DNA of 7,975 nt from contig CALBTA010000374.1 of the NCBI GenBank assembly GCA_937967755.1, positions 1-7,975 of the forward strand, written 5' to 3'. The number at the start of each line of letters is the position of its first letter. Position 1 is the stretch's first letter. Both the position numbers and the translations under genes were made by a program. The notes under the pieces were generated by a model. That model made no database searches, was not told the DNA's origin, and worked only from the letters and a program-made list of their open reading frames with translations. The stretch comes from an uncultured Planctomycetaceae bacterium (GTDB taxonomy: Bacteria; Planctomycetota; Planctomycetia; Pirellulales; Pirellulaceae). Shown in pieces: positions 1 to 7,975 of this stretch.

Positions 1-1820
1 AATTCAGCCCCGCAGGGAAAGGCAAAGCCATCGCCGAAGTCAACTTCGATCGTCAAGGCCTTCGCTTCGCCCAACGCTACTTCAAATTCAGCTGGATCCA
101 TCCCCGGTTCCAACCGGTGTTCCCAAACAATTCGTTCGTTCGCCGCAATCTTGATCAACGCGGTCGATCGCGCACCCGCAACGGGCGACACGGCGCCGCG
201 CAGCGTTTTCGTTCCTTCACCGTCGAGTGAATAGGTCGCGACGGTGCGCGGCAGCACCCGCAAAGAAGCCAAGTGATCGTTTCGACCCGCCGTAACGCGC
301 GGCGCTGGCGGGGGAAGTACCGGGCCAATTTGTTCGAGGTCGGTCGCGGCCAGCCGATCTAGCCAGGTGACGTTCGCGGGGCTTTGCTGGATGGATTGAA
401 TCTGTTCGATACCAAATGCCAGTTCGCCGAGCGTCTCGTGCGTGACGATCAGTTTGTCTTTGGATGCGCCCAGGCTGCCGCGGAACAGGTTTCCATCAAC
501 CAGGCGAATTTCGGCGGGGCCGCGCGGCACTGCGGCTTCGACTTCGGTGAAAACGAATCGGTCTACGATGTTGCGCGGCAGCGGCACAATTCCCAGGGCG
601 CAATCGATGGCGATATCCTTGTCGCGCACCCAGACCAGCTTACCCGCGATGGGCGGACCATTGTTGCGGTAAAGCATCCCCGGCTTTGCGTCGTCAGATG
701 CGCTTGCGGAAAGATCAAAGTGAGCAATCTCTTCCACTGCAATCTCGCGCCGTCCAACAAGCGGGCTTTCGAGCGCAAGTTGGCCTTTGTCGAAGCCGAC
801 GATTTTCGCCCGCCAGTTTTCGCCGTTCACCAAAGTGACAGCGCCCATGCCCTCCATCGGCGCGGGCGAGCTAGATGTCGTGGCGATGAGCAACGAATCC
901 AGCGGGACAGGCTTGCCGTTTACGGAAAACACTCCGGCATCCATGGACAAATTGCCGCTAACTCTTTCCCCCTCGTGCGTGAGGATTGTTCCCGTGATGC
1001 CCCCAGCTTGCGCGGGAACTTCAGAGATATTCCGCTCGGCATTCGACTCATTCGTCTGATAGATATGATCGTCATTGATATGCCCCCAAATCTCCCGGTG
1101 GCTATCCACGATTTGTACGCGGGCCGTTTTTCCTTGTAGCGATTTCACGTCGAAAGCGAACGGTTCCAGGTAGTCGTCATTTTGTCCGGTCGCCGTGCGA
1201 ACAACCTCTTCGTCAACTAGCAGATTGATGCAAGTGCGGCCGGGAAACTGACCGCCGCTAAAGAGCGCTTCAACGTGCGATTGCTCGATCACGAAGGGTG
1301 GAGAGATCATCTCGCCGACATCGGCGTCGGACTCGATGTAGCTGGTCGCCAGGTATTTGCCGCGCGGCAACCCGGCCCGCCGCTTCATCAACTGCGTGCC
1401 CCCGTTCAGGTCGCGGTCGAACACGCCACTGAGCGTCCAACCCCATTGTTTGCGCGTCCCGGGGTTATTCTCTTCCAATTCGGCGATGACCAAATTCCCG
1501 TTGGGCAGCGCCGTGGAGATCGGCCCCGCCGGCTGGCCGTTTTCTTGTTTCGGCGGATGTTTGACAAGCAGCGCTTCGTACTCTTCGAAGGACAAGACGC
1601 CGCTGTTGTCGGTATCTCCGTCGGGATGTTTTTCCAGCGCACGCTGGAGCGTAGGGTGATTCTCCGAAGTGATTTCTGCGTTTAACTCGACTACCACTGC
1701 AAGACCAACGTACACCGCAAGAGTAAGGACAAATGTCGTAGCTACACCCGCCAGAGCGTGGAGGAACTCGGCATTTTTCCACCGTCTGGCGACGGTAGCT
1801 ACGTTCTCGCGGATGCTCAT
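1..1820 (-). CDS. Membrane-anchored extracytoplasmic protein with EF-hand, jelly-roll-like domain, four beta-rich repeats and NPCBM-like domain (partial, C-terminus off the left edge)
   Basis: The frame is open from ATG 1820-1818 to the window edge, giving 606 residues and no stop, so the C-terminus is missing. Residues about 19-46 form one hydrophobic helix (FVLTLAVYVGLAVVV core) after a basic start, suggesting an inner-membrane anchor with the rest outside the cytoplasm. Residues 69-80 (DTDNSGVLSFEE) match the 12-residue EF-hand calcium loop, with D69, D71, S73, S77 and E80 as ligands. Residues about 128-258 resemble the jelly-roll-like domain found in planctomycete levanase-type proteins (CINLLVDEEVVRTATG, then GHINDDHIY). 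Residues 277-478 are four repeats, and about 515 onward resembles NPCBM (YSLDG, IKIAANERIVWEHRL, LTIEVDFGDGF). The gene starts 16 bases after the DUF58 stop without a Shine-Dalgarno, suggesting translational coupling; GTG 1823 is an in-frame alternative start. Function is not recognised. Calcium and carbohydrate or surface binding are inferred from domain resemblance only. Confidence 0.85.
   Translation of the reverse strand, partial: MSIRENVATVARRWKNAEFLHALAGVATTFVLTLAVYVGLAVVVELNAEITSENHPTLQRALEKHPDGDTDNSGVLSFEEYEALLVKHPPKQENGQPAGPISTALPNGNLVIAELEENNPGTRKQWGWTLSGVFDRDLNGGTQLMKRRAGLPRGKYLATSYIESDADVGEMISPPFVIEQSHVEALFSGGQFPGRTCINLLVDEEVVRTATGQNDDYLEPFAFDVKSLQGKTARVQIVDSHREIWGHINDDHIYQTNESNAERNISEVPAQAGGITGTILTHEGERVSGNLSMDAGVFSVNGKPVPLDSLLIATTSSSPAPMEGMGAVTLVNGENWRAKIVGFDKGQLALESPLVGRREIAVEEIAHFDLSASASDDAKPGMLYRNNGPPIAGKLVWVRDKDIAIDCALGIVPLPRNIVDRFVFTEVEAAVPRGPAEIRLVDGNLFRGSLGASKDKLIVTHETLGELAFGIEQIQSIQQSPANVTWLDRLAATDLEQIGPVLPPPAPRVTAGRNDHLASLRVLPRTVATYSLDGEGTKTLRGAVSPVAGARSTALIKIAANERIVWEHRLEPGMDPAEFEVALGEAKALTIEVDFGDGFAFPCGAE
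387..992 (-). repeat. Four tandem protein-level repeats (about 37-45 residues each) within the partial surface protein
   Basis: In the translated minus strand, residues 277-313, 326-370, 381-425 and 436-478 share a pattern: a short strand, an N/D-G turn, a G/A-x-I/L strand, a K/D-x-x-L/I strand, then a hydrophobic-acidic stretch ending I-x-x-F/I. Examples are TLVNGENWRAKI in repeat 2 and RLVDGNLFRGSL in repeat 4. The approximate DNA blocks are 992-882, 845-711, 680-546 and 515-387. The pattern suggests small SH3/LSm-like beta barrels. The repeats are too diverged to be a recent DNA duplication; the fold is inferred. Confidence 0.5.
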
Positions 1821-1836
1821 CACTGCTGGATCGGAA

Positions 1837-2722
1837 CTAACGGGTCTTGGACAATGCGGTTCTTTGAATAAGGTAACTGGACAAAACGTGTTCAATCGGA
1901 TCGGCGGTGTTCACCAACACGTAGTCAACTTGGGCACGTGTGCAGGCGGTCTTGATGCCGTCGATGAACGACTCCAGTTCCCGCAGGTAATTCGCCCGCA
2001 CACGGGCCGGCTGGGTGATCATCTCACCCTCGCCTTCGAGGCCGATGAATTTCCACATTCCGTTCATGGGAAATTCGATTTCATACGGATCGAGAATGTG
2101 AAACAGAATCACATTGTGGCCGCGGAAGCGCAGGTGGTTCAGCCCTTCGACGAACTCTTCCGTGTTGTCGAACAGATCGGAGAACAGCATCACGAAGCCC
2201 CGCCGCGACATGCGGTGGGCGAAGTCGTGCAGCATCGCGCCAACGTTCGTACGCGGGTGTGGGTGGACCCGTTCCAACTCGCTGGAAATATCGTGCAGGA
2301 TGCGGGTGCTGCCTTTGGGCTCGATGTAGTTTTGCAACTCGCCGTCGAAGACTGCCACACCGGCTGAATCGCCCTGTTCAACCACCAGATAGGCGAGACT
2401 AGCCGCCAGATACTTCGCGTATTCCAGCTTGGAAATCCCGTCCGAGGCGTAGGTCATCGACTGGCTGGCGTCGATCAGTAAATTCGCGACGAAGTTCGTC
2501 TCGGCGTCGAACTGCTTGATGTAGTAGCGGTTGCATCGGGCGTATGCCTTCCAGTCGATGTGCCGCGTCTCGTCGCCCGGCACATACTGGCGGTAGGCGG
2601 TGAACTCACTGCTGATACCGCGGGCCGGGCTGCGATGTTGCCCGATGCGAACACCTTCGACGACCTGCCGCGCGACGACGTCGAGCGAGCCAATTTGCGA
2701 CAGGATTTCCGGGTCGAGATAT

Positions 2723-2748
<26 letters not shown>
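1837..2748 (-). CDS. DUF58 family protein with von Willebrand factor A domain
   Basis: A complete 303-residue protein. Residues 57-71 (PGDETRHIDWKAYAR) are the DUF58 signature. The vWA-like metal site (MIDAS) is visible as D93-A-S95-Q-S97, with T167 and D191 as likely further ligands. No signal peptide or transmembrane segment is seen, so it is probably cytoplasmic. This short form lacks the N-terminal membrane helices of some DUF58 proteins. Family knowledge: DUF58 proteins are encoded beside MoxR ATPases and are thought to act with them in protein maturation or stress and envelope functions; the exact client is unknown. ATG 2748 lies inside the 3' end of moxR (26-base overlap), with a weak GGAAG at 2757-2761 eight bases upstream, so coupled translation is likely. 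It ends in TAG at 1839-1837. Confidence 0.94.
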
Positions 2749-3778
<1,030 letters not shown>

Positions 3779-3783
3779 GTGCG

Positions 3784-3789
3784 TTTCCT
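3784..3789 (-). promoter_or_regulatory. Ribosome binding site of moxR (decides the start)
   Basis: AGGAAA on the minus strand sits five bases before ATG 3778. None of the upstream in-frame starts up to 4099 was preferred, since this motif and the family length agree. Confidence 0.75.
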
Positions 3790-3934
3790 GTGATTGAACT
3801 TCAAAGGCGGGGAGAACTTCGCAGGGCTCAACACCAATGTGCGAGCCATATGAAGGTTGGCGGCAGATGATGTGGGAATGAAAGGAGGGGTTCAGGGCAG
3901 AGGAAACTTCACTCCCCCGGCCCATAATCGTGGT

Positions 3935-3963
3935 ATCGTAAAACCACCGAAATGAGAAATCAA
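3935..3963 (-). promoter_or_regulatory. Candidate sigma70-type promoter for the moxR cluster
   Basis: Read on the minus strand, TTGATT (3963-3958) and TACGAT (3940-3935) are separated by exactly 17 bases, each matching four of six consensus positions. A start near 3928 would leave a leader of roughly 150 bases before moxR. This is sequence resemblance only, and planctomycete promoters are poorly defined. Confidence 0.35.
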
Positions 3964-4070
3964 TCGTTCGGGCGAAAAAAATCCTTGCTTTTTCCGGCCA
4001 AATAGAAACACTGGCCATTTTCGGTGCAACCTTGGCCAAGACCGGCTTGTTCAATTCGGCAGTATGAGCC

Positions 4071-4076
4071 AGGTGA
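4071..4076 (+). promoter_or_regulatory. Ribosome binding site of the PVC-type cytochrome gene (decides the start)
   Basis: AGGTGA lies six bases before ATG 4083. The in-frame TTG at 4080 would leave only three bases of spacing, so ATG 4083 is preferred. Confidence 0.65.
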
Positions 4077-4082
4077 AAGTTG

Positions 4083-6239
4083 ATGAAACGGTTCCGCACT
4101 CTTCGATCGCTTCGTTCACCTTGTTCCCTCTACCGCTTCGCAGCTGTGATTGCGGCGTTTGCCGTTCTAGCGGAAACGTCCCCCGCCGAAGAATTCCGGC
4201 TCGCCGAAGACGATGTCGTCGTCTTTTTAGGCGGCACGAATATGCTGCGCATGCAGCAAGCGGGGTATCTCGAAGCGCAGATCGCAAGATCGTTTCCAAA
4301 TGTTCGCGCCAAGTACCGCGACCTTGCGTGGGAAGGCGATACCGTCTTTCGACAGGGCACGGTAATCGACCGCTGGCGAAAGCAGGCCCACTTCGGCGAC
4401 CTCAAGGGGCTGGGTAGTTTAGCGGACCAACTCGACCGCTTGAATGCGAACGTCGTCATCGTTCAGTTCGGACAAACCGAGTCGCTGGCAGATTCCGCTG
4501 GCGTGGACCCGTTCGTCAACGCGTACAACGATCTGCTGGATGCGATCACAGCGGACGGGCGGCGAATTGCGTTGATATCGCCCATCGCATTCGAAGCGCC
4601 CGCTGATCCGCTGATTCCCGATCTTTCGCGACGCAACGAAGACCTTGCGCATTACGTGGCAGCGATAGAGAAGATCGCGGAGCAGCGCAAGTTGATCTTC
4701 GTCGACCTCTTCAAACATTCACAAGGCCGGCTGACAAACAACGGAATGCATGTGAGAGACGACGCACAGCCGCGCCTAGCCCGTGAGATCGCGAAGCAGT
4801 TGGAAATCACAGCCGTCGAAGATGAAGCGCTTGAGCCGCTGCGCCGGGCGATCGTCGAGAAACATCGCCTGTGGTACGACTACTGGCGGCCGGCGAATTG
4901 GAAACTGCTGTATGGCGACGACGCCCGTCGACAGTTCACCCGCGGTCAGGTGTCCTTCCGCGAAGAGTGGCAGCAGCTGGTCCCACTCATCGAAAGCGCC
5001 GACAAACGCATCTGGCGAATCGCCGCAGGCAAGAACGATCCGGGACCGGAACGCCCGAGGCCTGAAACATTGCACGGCGATGAAAGCGCCGACATCGAAG
5101 CGGAACTGGCCGCGTTCACGGTCGCGGACGGGATGCAGGTCAACCTTTTCGCTTCGGAAGAACACGGCCTGACTTCGCCACTGGCGATCCGTTGGGATCC
5201 GGCGGGACGAATGTACGTGACCGTGACCACGACGTACCCGCACGTTCGGCCCGGTGATTTGCCCAACGACAAGATCATTGTCTTGGAAGATGGAAACGCC
5301 GACGGCCGGGCGGATCATTCAACCGTCTTCGCCGAGGGCCTAAACATTCCGACCGGCTTGGAATGGGGCGACGGCGGTGTCTACGTCGGTCAGAACACCG
5401 AACTGCTCTTCTTAAAAGATACCAGCGGCGACGGGAAAGCCGATACCCGGCGGGTCGTGCTGAGCGGGTTTGGCAACGGCGATTCGCATCAAACCATCAA
5501 CTCGTTCGTGTGGAGCCCCGGCGGGGAGCTTTACTTCGGGCAAGGCGACGGGTGCGAGTCGCGCGTCGAAACACCCTGGGGCGTCAGCAGCTTGTATCAG
5601 GCTGGGTTCTTTCGACTAAGGCCGCGACGGTTGCAGTTGCACCCGTTGCTTGACGACTTCATGGGGCCGGGCAACCCTTGGGGCGTGGCGTTTGATCGCT
5701 GGGGACAAATTTTCAGCATCGACGGAGCAGGGGGCGTCACGTTTCTTTCGCCGGGGCAAGTACCGGTTTCGCACCGCCGGCGTCTGCGCACGATCGGCCA
5801 ACCCGGCGGCTATTGCGGCATCGGCTATCTCGAAGGCCGTAGCCTTCCCGCGGAGATGCAAGGCGATTTCGCCGTTGGTGATTTCAAAGCGAACCGCGTG
5901 AAGCGGTTTACGGTTGAAAGCGAAGGTGCCGGTTACAAACTGTATTGGAAGCAGCCGCTGCTCCATTCGCGGCATCGCAATTTCCGACCTGTGGATGTAA
6001 AGATGGGGCCTGACGGGGCGATCTACATCGTCGATTGGTACAACCCAATCACCTGCCACCAAGACGACGCGTTTCGCGACCCGCGCCGCGATAAAGCACA
6101 CGGCAGAATTTGGCGTGTGTCCTCGAAGGGATCGGAAGATCGAGTCGATGTTCGACCTGGCGATTTGAGCAAAGCGCCCATCGAAGATGTTATCAACGCG
6201 CTCGCTTCGCCGGAACAATTCACGCGCTATCAGTCATAG
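4083..6239 (+). CDS. PVC-type membrane-bound dehydrogenase/cytochrome, N-terminal part: signal peptide, SGNH-like domain and beta-propeller (ends at premature TAG)
   Basis: The 718 residues precede an in-frame TAG. Residues 1-36 are a signal peptide (basic start, hydrophobic AAVIAAFAVLA, cleavage near SPA-EE). Residues about 44-245 are an SGNH/GDSL-like domain: FLGGTN at 48-53, WEGDT at 83-87, FGQTES at 129-134 and NNGMH at 219-223. The usual Ser, Asn and Asp positions are Thr, Thr and Asn, so hydrolase activity is doubtful. A helical linker carries YWRPANWKLLYG (267-278). Residues about 338-680 form the PVC dehydrogenase N-terminal beta-propeller (TIGR02604-like), with DGNADGRAD and DTSGDGKAD loops, ESRVETPWG (492-500), DWYNPITCHQDD (651-662) and HGRIWRV (673-679). 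Proteins of this type normally continue into HEAT-like repeats and a haem domain, exactly what follows in the same frame after the stop. Substrate is unknown; an exported redox enzyme is inferred. Confidence 0.9.
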   Translation: MKRFRTLRSLRSPCSLYRFAAVIAAFAVLAETSPAEEFRLAEDDVVVFLGGTNMLRMQQAGYLEAQIARSFPNVRAKYRDLAWEGDTVFRQGTVIDRWRKQAHFGDLKGLGSLADQLDRLNANVVIVQFGQTESLADSAGVDPFVNAYNDLLDAITADGRRIALISPIAFEAPADPLIPDLSRRNEDLAHYVAAIEKIAEQRKLIFVDLFKHSQGRLTNNGMHVRDDAQPRLAREIAKQLEITAVEDEALEPLRRAIVEKHRLWYDYWRPANWKLLYGDDARRQFTRGQVSFREEWQQLVPLIESADKRIWRIAAGKNDPGPERPRPETLHGDESADIEAELAAFTVADGMQVNLFASEEHGLTSPLAIRWDPAGRMYVTVTTTYPHVRPGDLPNDKIIVLEDGNADGRADHSTVFAEGLNIPTGLEWGDGGVYVGQNTELLFLKDTSGDGKADTRRVVLSGFGNGDSHQTINSFVWSPGGELYFGQGDGCESRVETPWGVSSLYQAGFFRLRPRRLQLHPLLDDFMGPGNPWGVAFDRWGQIFSIDGAGGVTFLSPGQVPVSHRRRLRTIGQPGGYCGIGYLEGRSLPAEMQGDFAVGDFKANRVKRFTVESEGAGYKLYWKQPLLHSRHRNFRPVDVKMGPDGAIYIVDWYNPITCHQDDAFRDPRRDKAHGRIWRVSSKGSEDRVDVRPGDLSKAPIEDVINALASPEQFTRYQS
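6237..6239 (+). other. In-frame amber (TAG) codon interrupting the PVC-type cytochrome gene
   Basis: TAG is codon 719 of a frame that otherwise runs open from 4083 to TGA 7971-7973. Flanking residues read FTRYQS-stop-HDITPRDP and line up without any gap with the RYRxKxELxxRD-like segment I recall for this family, where the stop position is usually Lys or Arg. One base change (for example AAG to TAG) would explain it, with no frameshift. The DUF58 gene ends in TAG, so TAG also works as a terminator here. Causes left open: sequencing error, real nonsense mutation (pseudogene), or readthrough. Confidence 0.85.
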
Positions 6240-6374
6240 CATGACATAACCCCGCGAGACCCGACGACCGTTTCCAAAGAGCTGCACGCCTGGGTCCGTT
6301 CGCTTGAGCCGCAAGCGGAAGACTACGAACACCACCTTTACGAAGCACTCGGGGCGTACGCCACGATCGAAGTC

Positions 6375-7973
6375 GTGGAGCCGAAACTGCTCGGCCGCGT
6401 CTTGCACTCGAAAGATCACCGCGCCCGGGCGTACGCCGCGCGCCTCGTCGGTCGTTGGCACGACCGGCTGGACGCACCCTTGATGCTGCTGGAAAAACGG
6501 GTCGCGGATGAACACCCTCAGGTTCGAATGGAAGCGATCATCGCCTGCGCCGCGGTTCCAGCGCCGCAAGCAGTCGCTGTGGCGGCGCTGGCGGTCGATC
6601 ACCCGCGTGATGAGTGGATTAACTATGCGTTTGGACAGACCGTGCAACACCTCAAGCCGCATTGGCTGCCCGGGCTGGAACAGGGGCATGTCTCATTCTC
6701 CAACTCCAACCAACTCTCAGAAGTGCTAAGCACCGGCGGCGGCAGGGAAGTGATCGACCGCCTGAGGAAGCTGGCTGATTCCAACGGGCTGGACGGCACG
6801 CAACGATTCAAAGCGATCTCTTTCTTGATCGCGACCGGCGATTGGAACGACTGGAAACAGTACGGTCTAAATCGCCAGCACTATCGGCAACAGGATCGTT
6901 ACGACCCCGATGCTCACGGCCATATGTTGGATTTCATGGCCGAGCAGGCTCGCCTGCGCGACATTCGCCCCGCAGACGAAGCGGCGGAACTTCTGCGCCC
7001 GCTGATGCAGAGCAACCAGCCCCGCTTGCATGCGGGCGCTTTGCAATTGGCCGGTATCTGGAAGATCAAGGCGTTTGAAGAGCATGTAACCGCCGTCGCC
7101 AAGGACGAAACGACCATCCCGCTCGTTCGCAAGGCTGCCTTTGGCGCGATGATCGACATGAACCTTTCCACCGCACCTGATCTACTTTCGCAATACGCGC
7201 GTGAAAGCCGTGACCTCGAAATTCAGGCGGTCGCGGTGCAAGCGTTGGCCACTTCCGACTCGGCAACCGCAAGCCGGCTCGCCCTCGAGGTGTTCACGAA
7301 CCCTAAAGTCAAAGACGAAGCCGTAACCGAAACGCTTCGCGTGCTTGTGGAACGGGAAGGCGGCAGCGGCGCATTGAGCGCCGCGTTCCGCGAGGCGGAG
7401 TTGAATCCCGCACAGGCCAAACGGGTGATCGTAGCCCTCTACTCACTCGGCCGCGCGGATCAAGAGTTGCTCAGTGCGCTGCAAGGTTCAACCGAAACAC
7501 CTGACTACAGTTCCGAGTTGGTAACGCATCTTGTGAACCGCGCGGCGGAACAGGGCGACGCCAGGCGGGGCGCGGCCGTGTACAAAAACATGGCCTGCGC
7601 CGCTTGCCACAAAGTTGGCGGACAGGGCGGCGCGGTCGGGCCTGACTTGAGCGCGATCGGCACAACACTTTCGGCCGACCGCATCGTCGAAGAACTCCTC
7701 TGGCCCAGCCGGCAAATCAAGGAAGGGTTTTCTACCGTCGAAGTCGTGACAGTCGACGGCAAGATCCGCCAAGGGTTCACGCGACCCGGCGGCGAAGACC
7801 AGTTGCTCCTGCAAAACCTGGCCACGCGCGACACGATCTCAATTCCGCGCGACAAAATTGAACAGCAGCGTACGTTGCCCAGCGCAATGCCGACCGGCCT
7901 AACGTCAGTACTATCCGAATCACAAACGCTCGATTTGATCCACTACCTGACGAAATTGGGAACGCTTGAATGA
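6375..7973 (+). CDS. PVC-type cytochrome, C-terminal part: HEAT-like region and CxxCH haem-binding domain (continuation after the TAG)
   Basis: The same frame as the upstream part resumes directly after TAG at 6240. The first possible restart is GTG 6375 (532 residues), but it has no good Shine-Dalgarno and would truncate family sequence that begins at 6240 (PTTVSKELHAWVRSLEP, 6261-6311). Residues 1 to about 390 are alpha-helical HEAT/Armadillo-like repeats (ARAYAARLVGRWHD, HPQVRMEAIIACAAV, LRKLADSNGLDGTQRF). The end is a PVC-type c-cytochrome domain (TIGR02603-like): C408-A-A-C411-H412 (DNA 7596-7610) covalently binds haem, GPDLSAIG follows, and M505 in AMPTGL is the probable distal ligand. 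A restart product would lack a signal peptide, whereas c-type haem is attached outside the cytoplasm, so on its own it would not be expected to mature. It ends in TGA two bases before the window edge. Confidence 0.85.
   Translation: MEPKLLGRVLHSKDHRARAYAARLVGRWHDRLDAPLMLLEKRVADEHPQVRMEAIIACAAVPAPQAVAVAALAVDHPRDEWINYAFGQTVQHLKPHWLPGLEQGHVSFSNSNQLSEVLSTGGGREVIDRLRKLADSNGLDGTQRFKAISFLIATGDWNDWKQYGLNRQHYRQQDRYDPDAHGHMLDFMAEQARLRDIRPADEAAELLRPLMQSNQPRLHAGALQLAGIWKIKAFEEHVTAVAKDETTIPLVRKAAFGAMIDMNLSTAPDLLSQYARESRDLEIQAVAVQALATSDSATASRLALEVFTNPKVKDEAVTETLRVLVEREGGSGALSAAFREAELNPAQAKRVIVALYSLGRADQELLSALQGSTETPDYSSELVTHLVNRAAEQGDARRGAAVYKNMACAACHKVGGQGGAVGPDLSAIGTTLSADRIVEELLWPSRQIKEGFSTVEVVTVDGKIRQGFTRPGGEDQLLLQNLATRDTISIPRDKIEQQRTLPSAMPTGLTSVLSESQTLDLIHYLTKLGTLE
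7596..7610 (+). other. c-type haem attachment motif CAACH
   Basis: TGC-GCC-GCT-TGC-CAC encodes Cys-Ala-Ala-Cys-His, residues 1172-1176 of the gene read through the TAG. The downstream ATG at 7887-7889 (Met 1269, in a MPTGL context) is the likely sixth iron ligand. Only one CxxCH is present, so one haem is expected. Confidence 0.9.
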
Positions 7974-7975
7974 AC

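Larger units (their letters stand above)
3779..4082. promoter_or_regulatory. Divergent intergenic region between moxR and the PVC-type cytochrome gene
   Basis: This 304-base stretch separates two divergently read genes and must hold promoters for both. It contains the minus-strand promoter candidate described separately, the two RBSs, an A-rich run at about 3974-3981, and three GGCCA boxes at 3996-4000, 4013-4017 and 4034-4038. The last lies inside the perfect 10-base palindrome CTTGGCCAAG (4031-4040). No convincing -35/-10 pair was found for the plus-strand gene. No RNA structure or small gene is evident. Confidence 0.6.

Noticed and set aside
1..5. AATTC at the window start as an EcoRI cloning junction
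   Set aside because: A complete GAATTC also occurs near 4190, and a five-base match at an arbitrary edge is weak evidence.
384..1139. A 251-codon plus-strand frame, and smaller ones nearby
   Set aside because: It lies antisense to the partial surface protein, shows no recognisable domain and is rich in Arg, His and Cys typical of shadow frames.
1669..2367. A 232-codon plus-strand frame opposite DUF58
   Set aside because: The minus-strand frame has clear DUF58 and MIDAS motifs; the plus frame has no domain.
4080..4082. TTG as start of the plus-strand gene
   Set aside because: ATG follows immediately with better spacing from the AGGTGA motif.
3779..4099. A 107-residue N-terminal extension of MoxR
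   Set aside because: It lacks family resemblance, crosses the promoter region, overlaps the divergent gene, and a good RBS sits directly before ATG 3778.
6237..6239. Genome-wide reassignment of TAG to an amino acid
   Set aside because: The DUF58 gene terminates at TAG exactly where the next gene begins, and only one TAG interrupts the cytochrome frame.
6220..6375. Frameshift as the cause of the split cytochrome gene
   Set aside because: Both halves are in the same frame and family residues align on both sides of the TAG without indel.

Overview
The window looks like a planctomycete (PVC superphylum) chromosome. The best evidence is a secreted multidomain protein with an SGNH-like domain, a PVC-type beta-propeller, a HEAT-like region and a C-terminal CxxCH haem domain, an architecture characteristic of that group. 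A MoxR-DUF58 gene pair and an NPCBM-type surface protein fit the same assignment. The DNA is GC-rich and nearly all coding. Genus cannot be judged from the window.

Layout: positions 1-3778 hold a minus-strand cluster read right to left. It contains a MoxR-family AAA+ ATPase (3778-2723), a DUF58/von Willebrand A protein (2748-1837, overlapping moxR by 26 bases) and a membrane-anchored extracytoplasmic protein (1820 to beyond position 1). The last protein has an EF-hand, a jelly-roll-like domain, four internal beta-rich repeats and the start of an NPCBM-like domain, and it runs off the left edge. About 300 bases (3779-4082) separate this cluster from a divergent plus-strand gene. This gap carries a plausible sigma70-type promoter for the minus cluster, an RBS for each first gene, and three GGCCA boxes.

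Positions 4083-7973 are one reading frame of 1,297 codons for the PVC-type cytochrome, interrupted once by an in-frame TAG at 6237-6239. The protein family continues across the stop without shift or gap. The natural reading is therefore a nonsense mutation, a sequencing error or stop-codon readthrough in one gene, not two genes. The stop separates the signal peptide, SGNH domain and propeller from the HEAT-like region and the haem domain.

Working together: MoxR and DUF58 proteins are generally considered an ATPase-chaperone plus vWA partner that mature or activate other proteins, often at the membrane. The third cluster gene is a candidate client or effector by position only. The cytochrome is probably exported and may take part in periplasmic redox or sugar chemistry. 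No link between the two divergent units is shown beyond the shared intergenic region. No RNA gene, mobile element, CRISPR array or clear terminator was seen.
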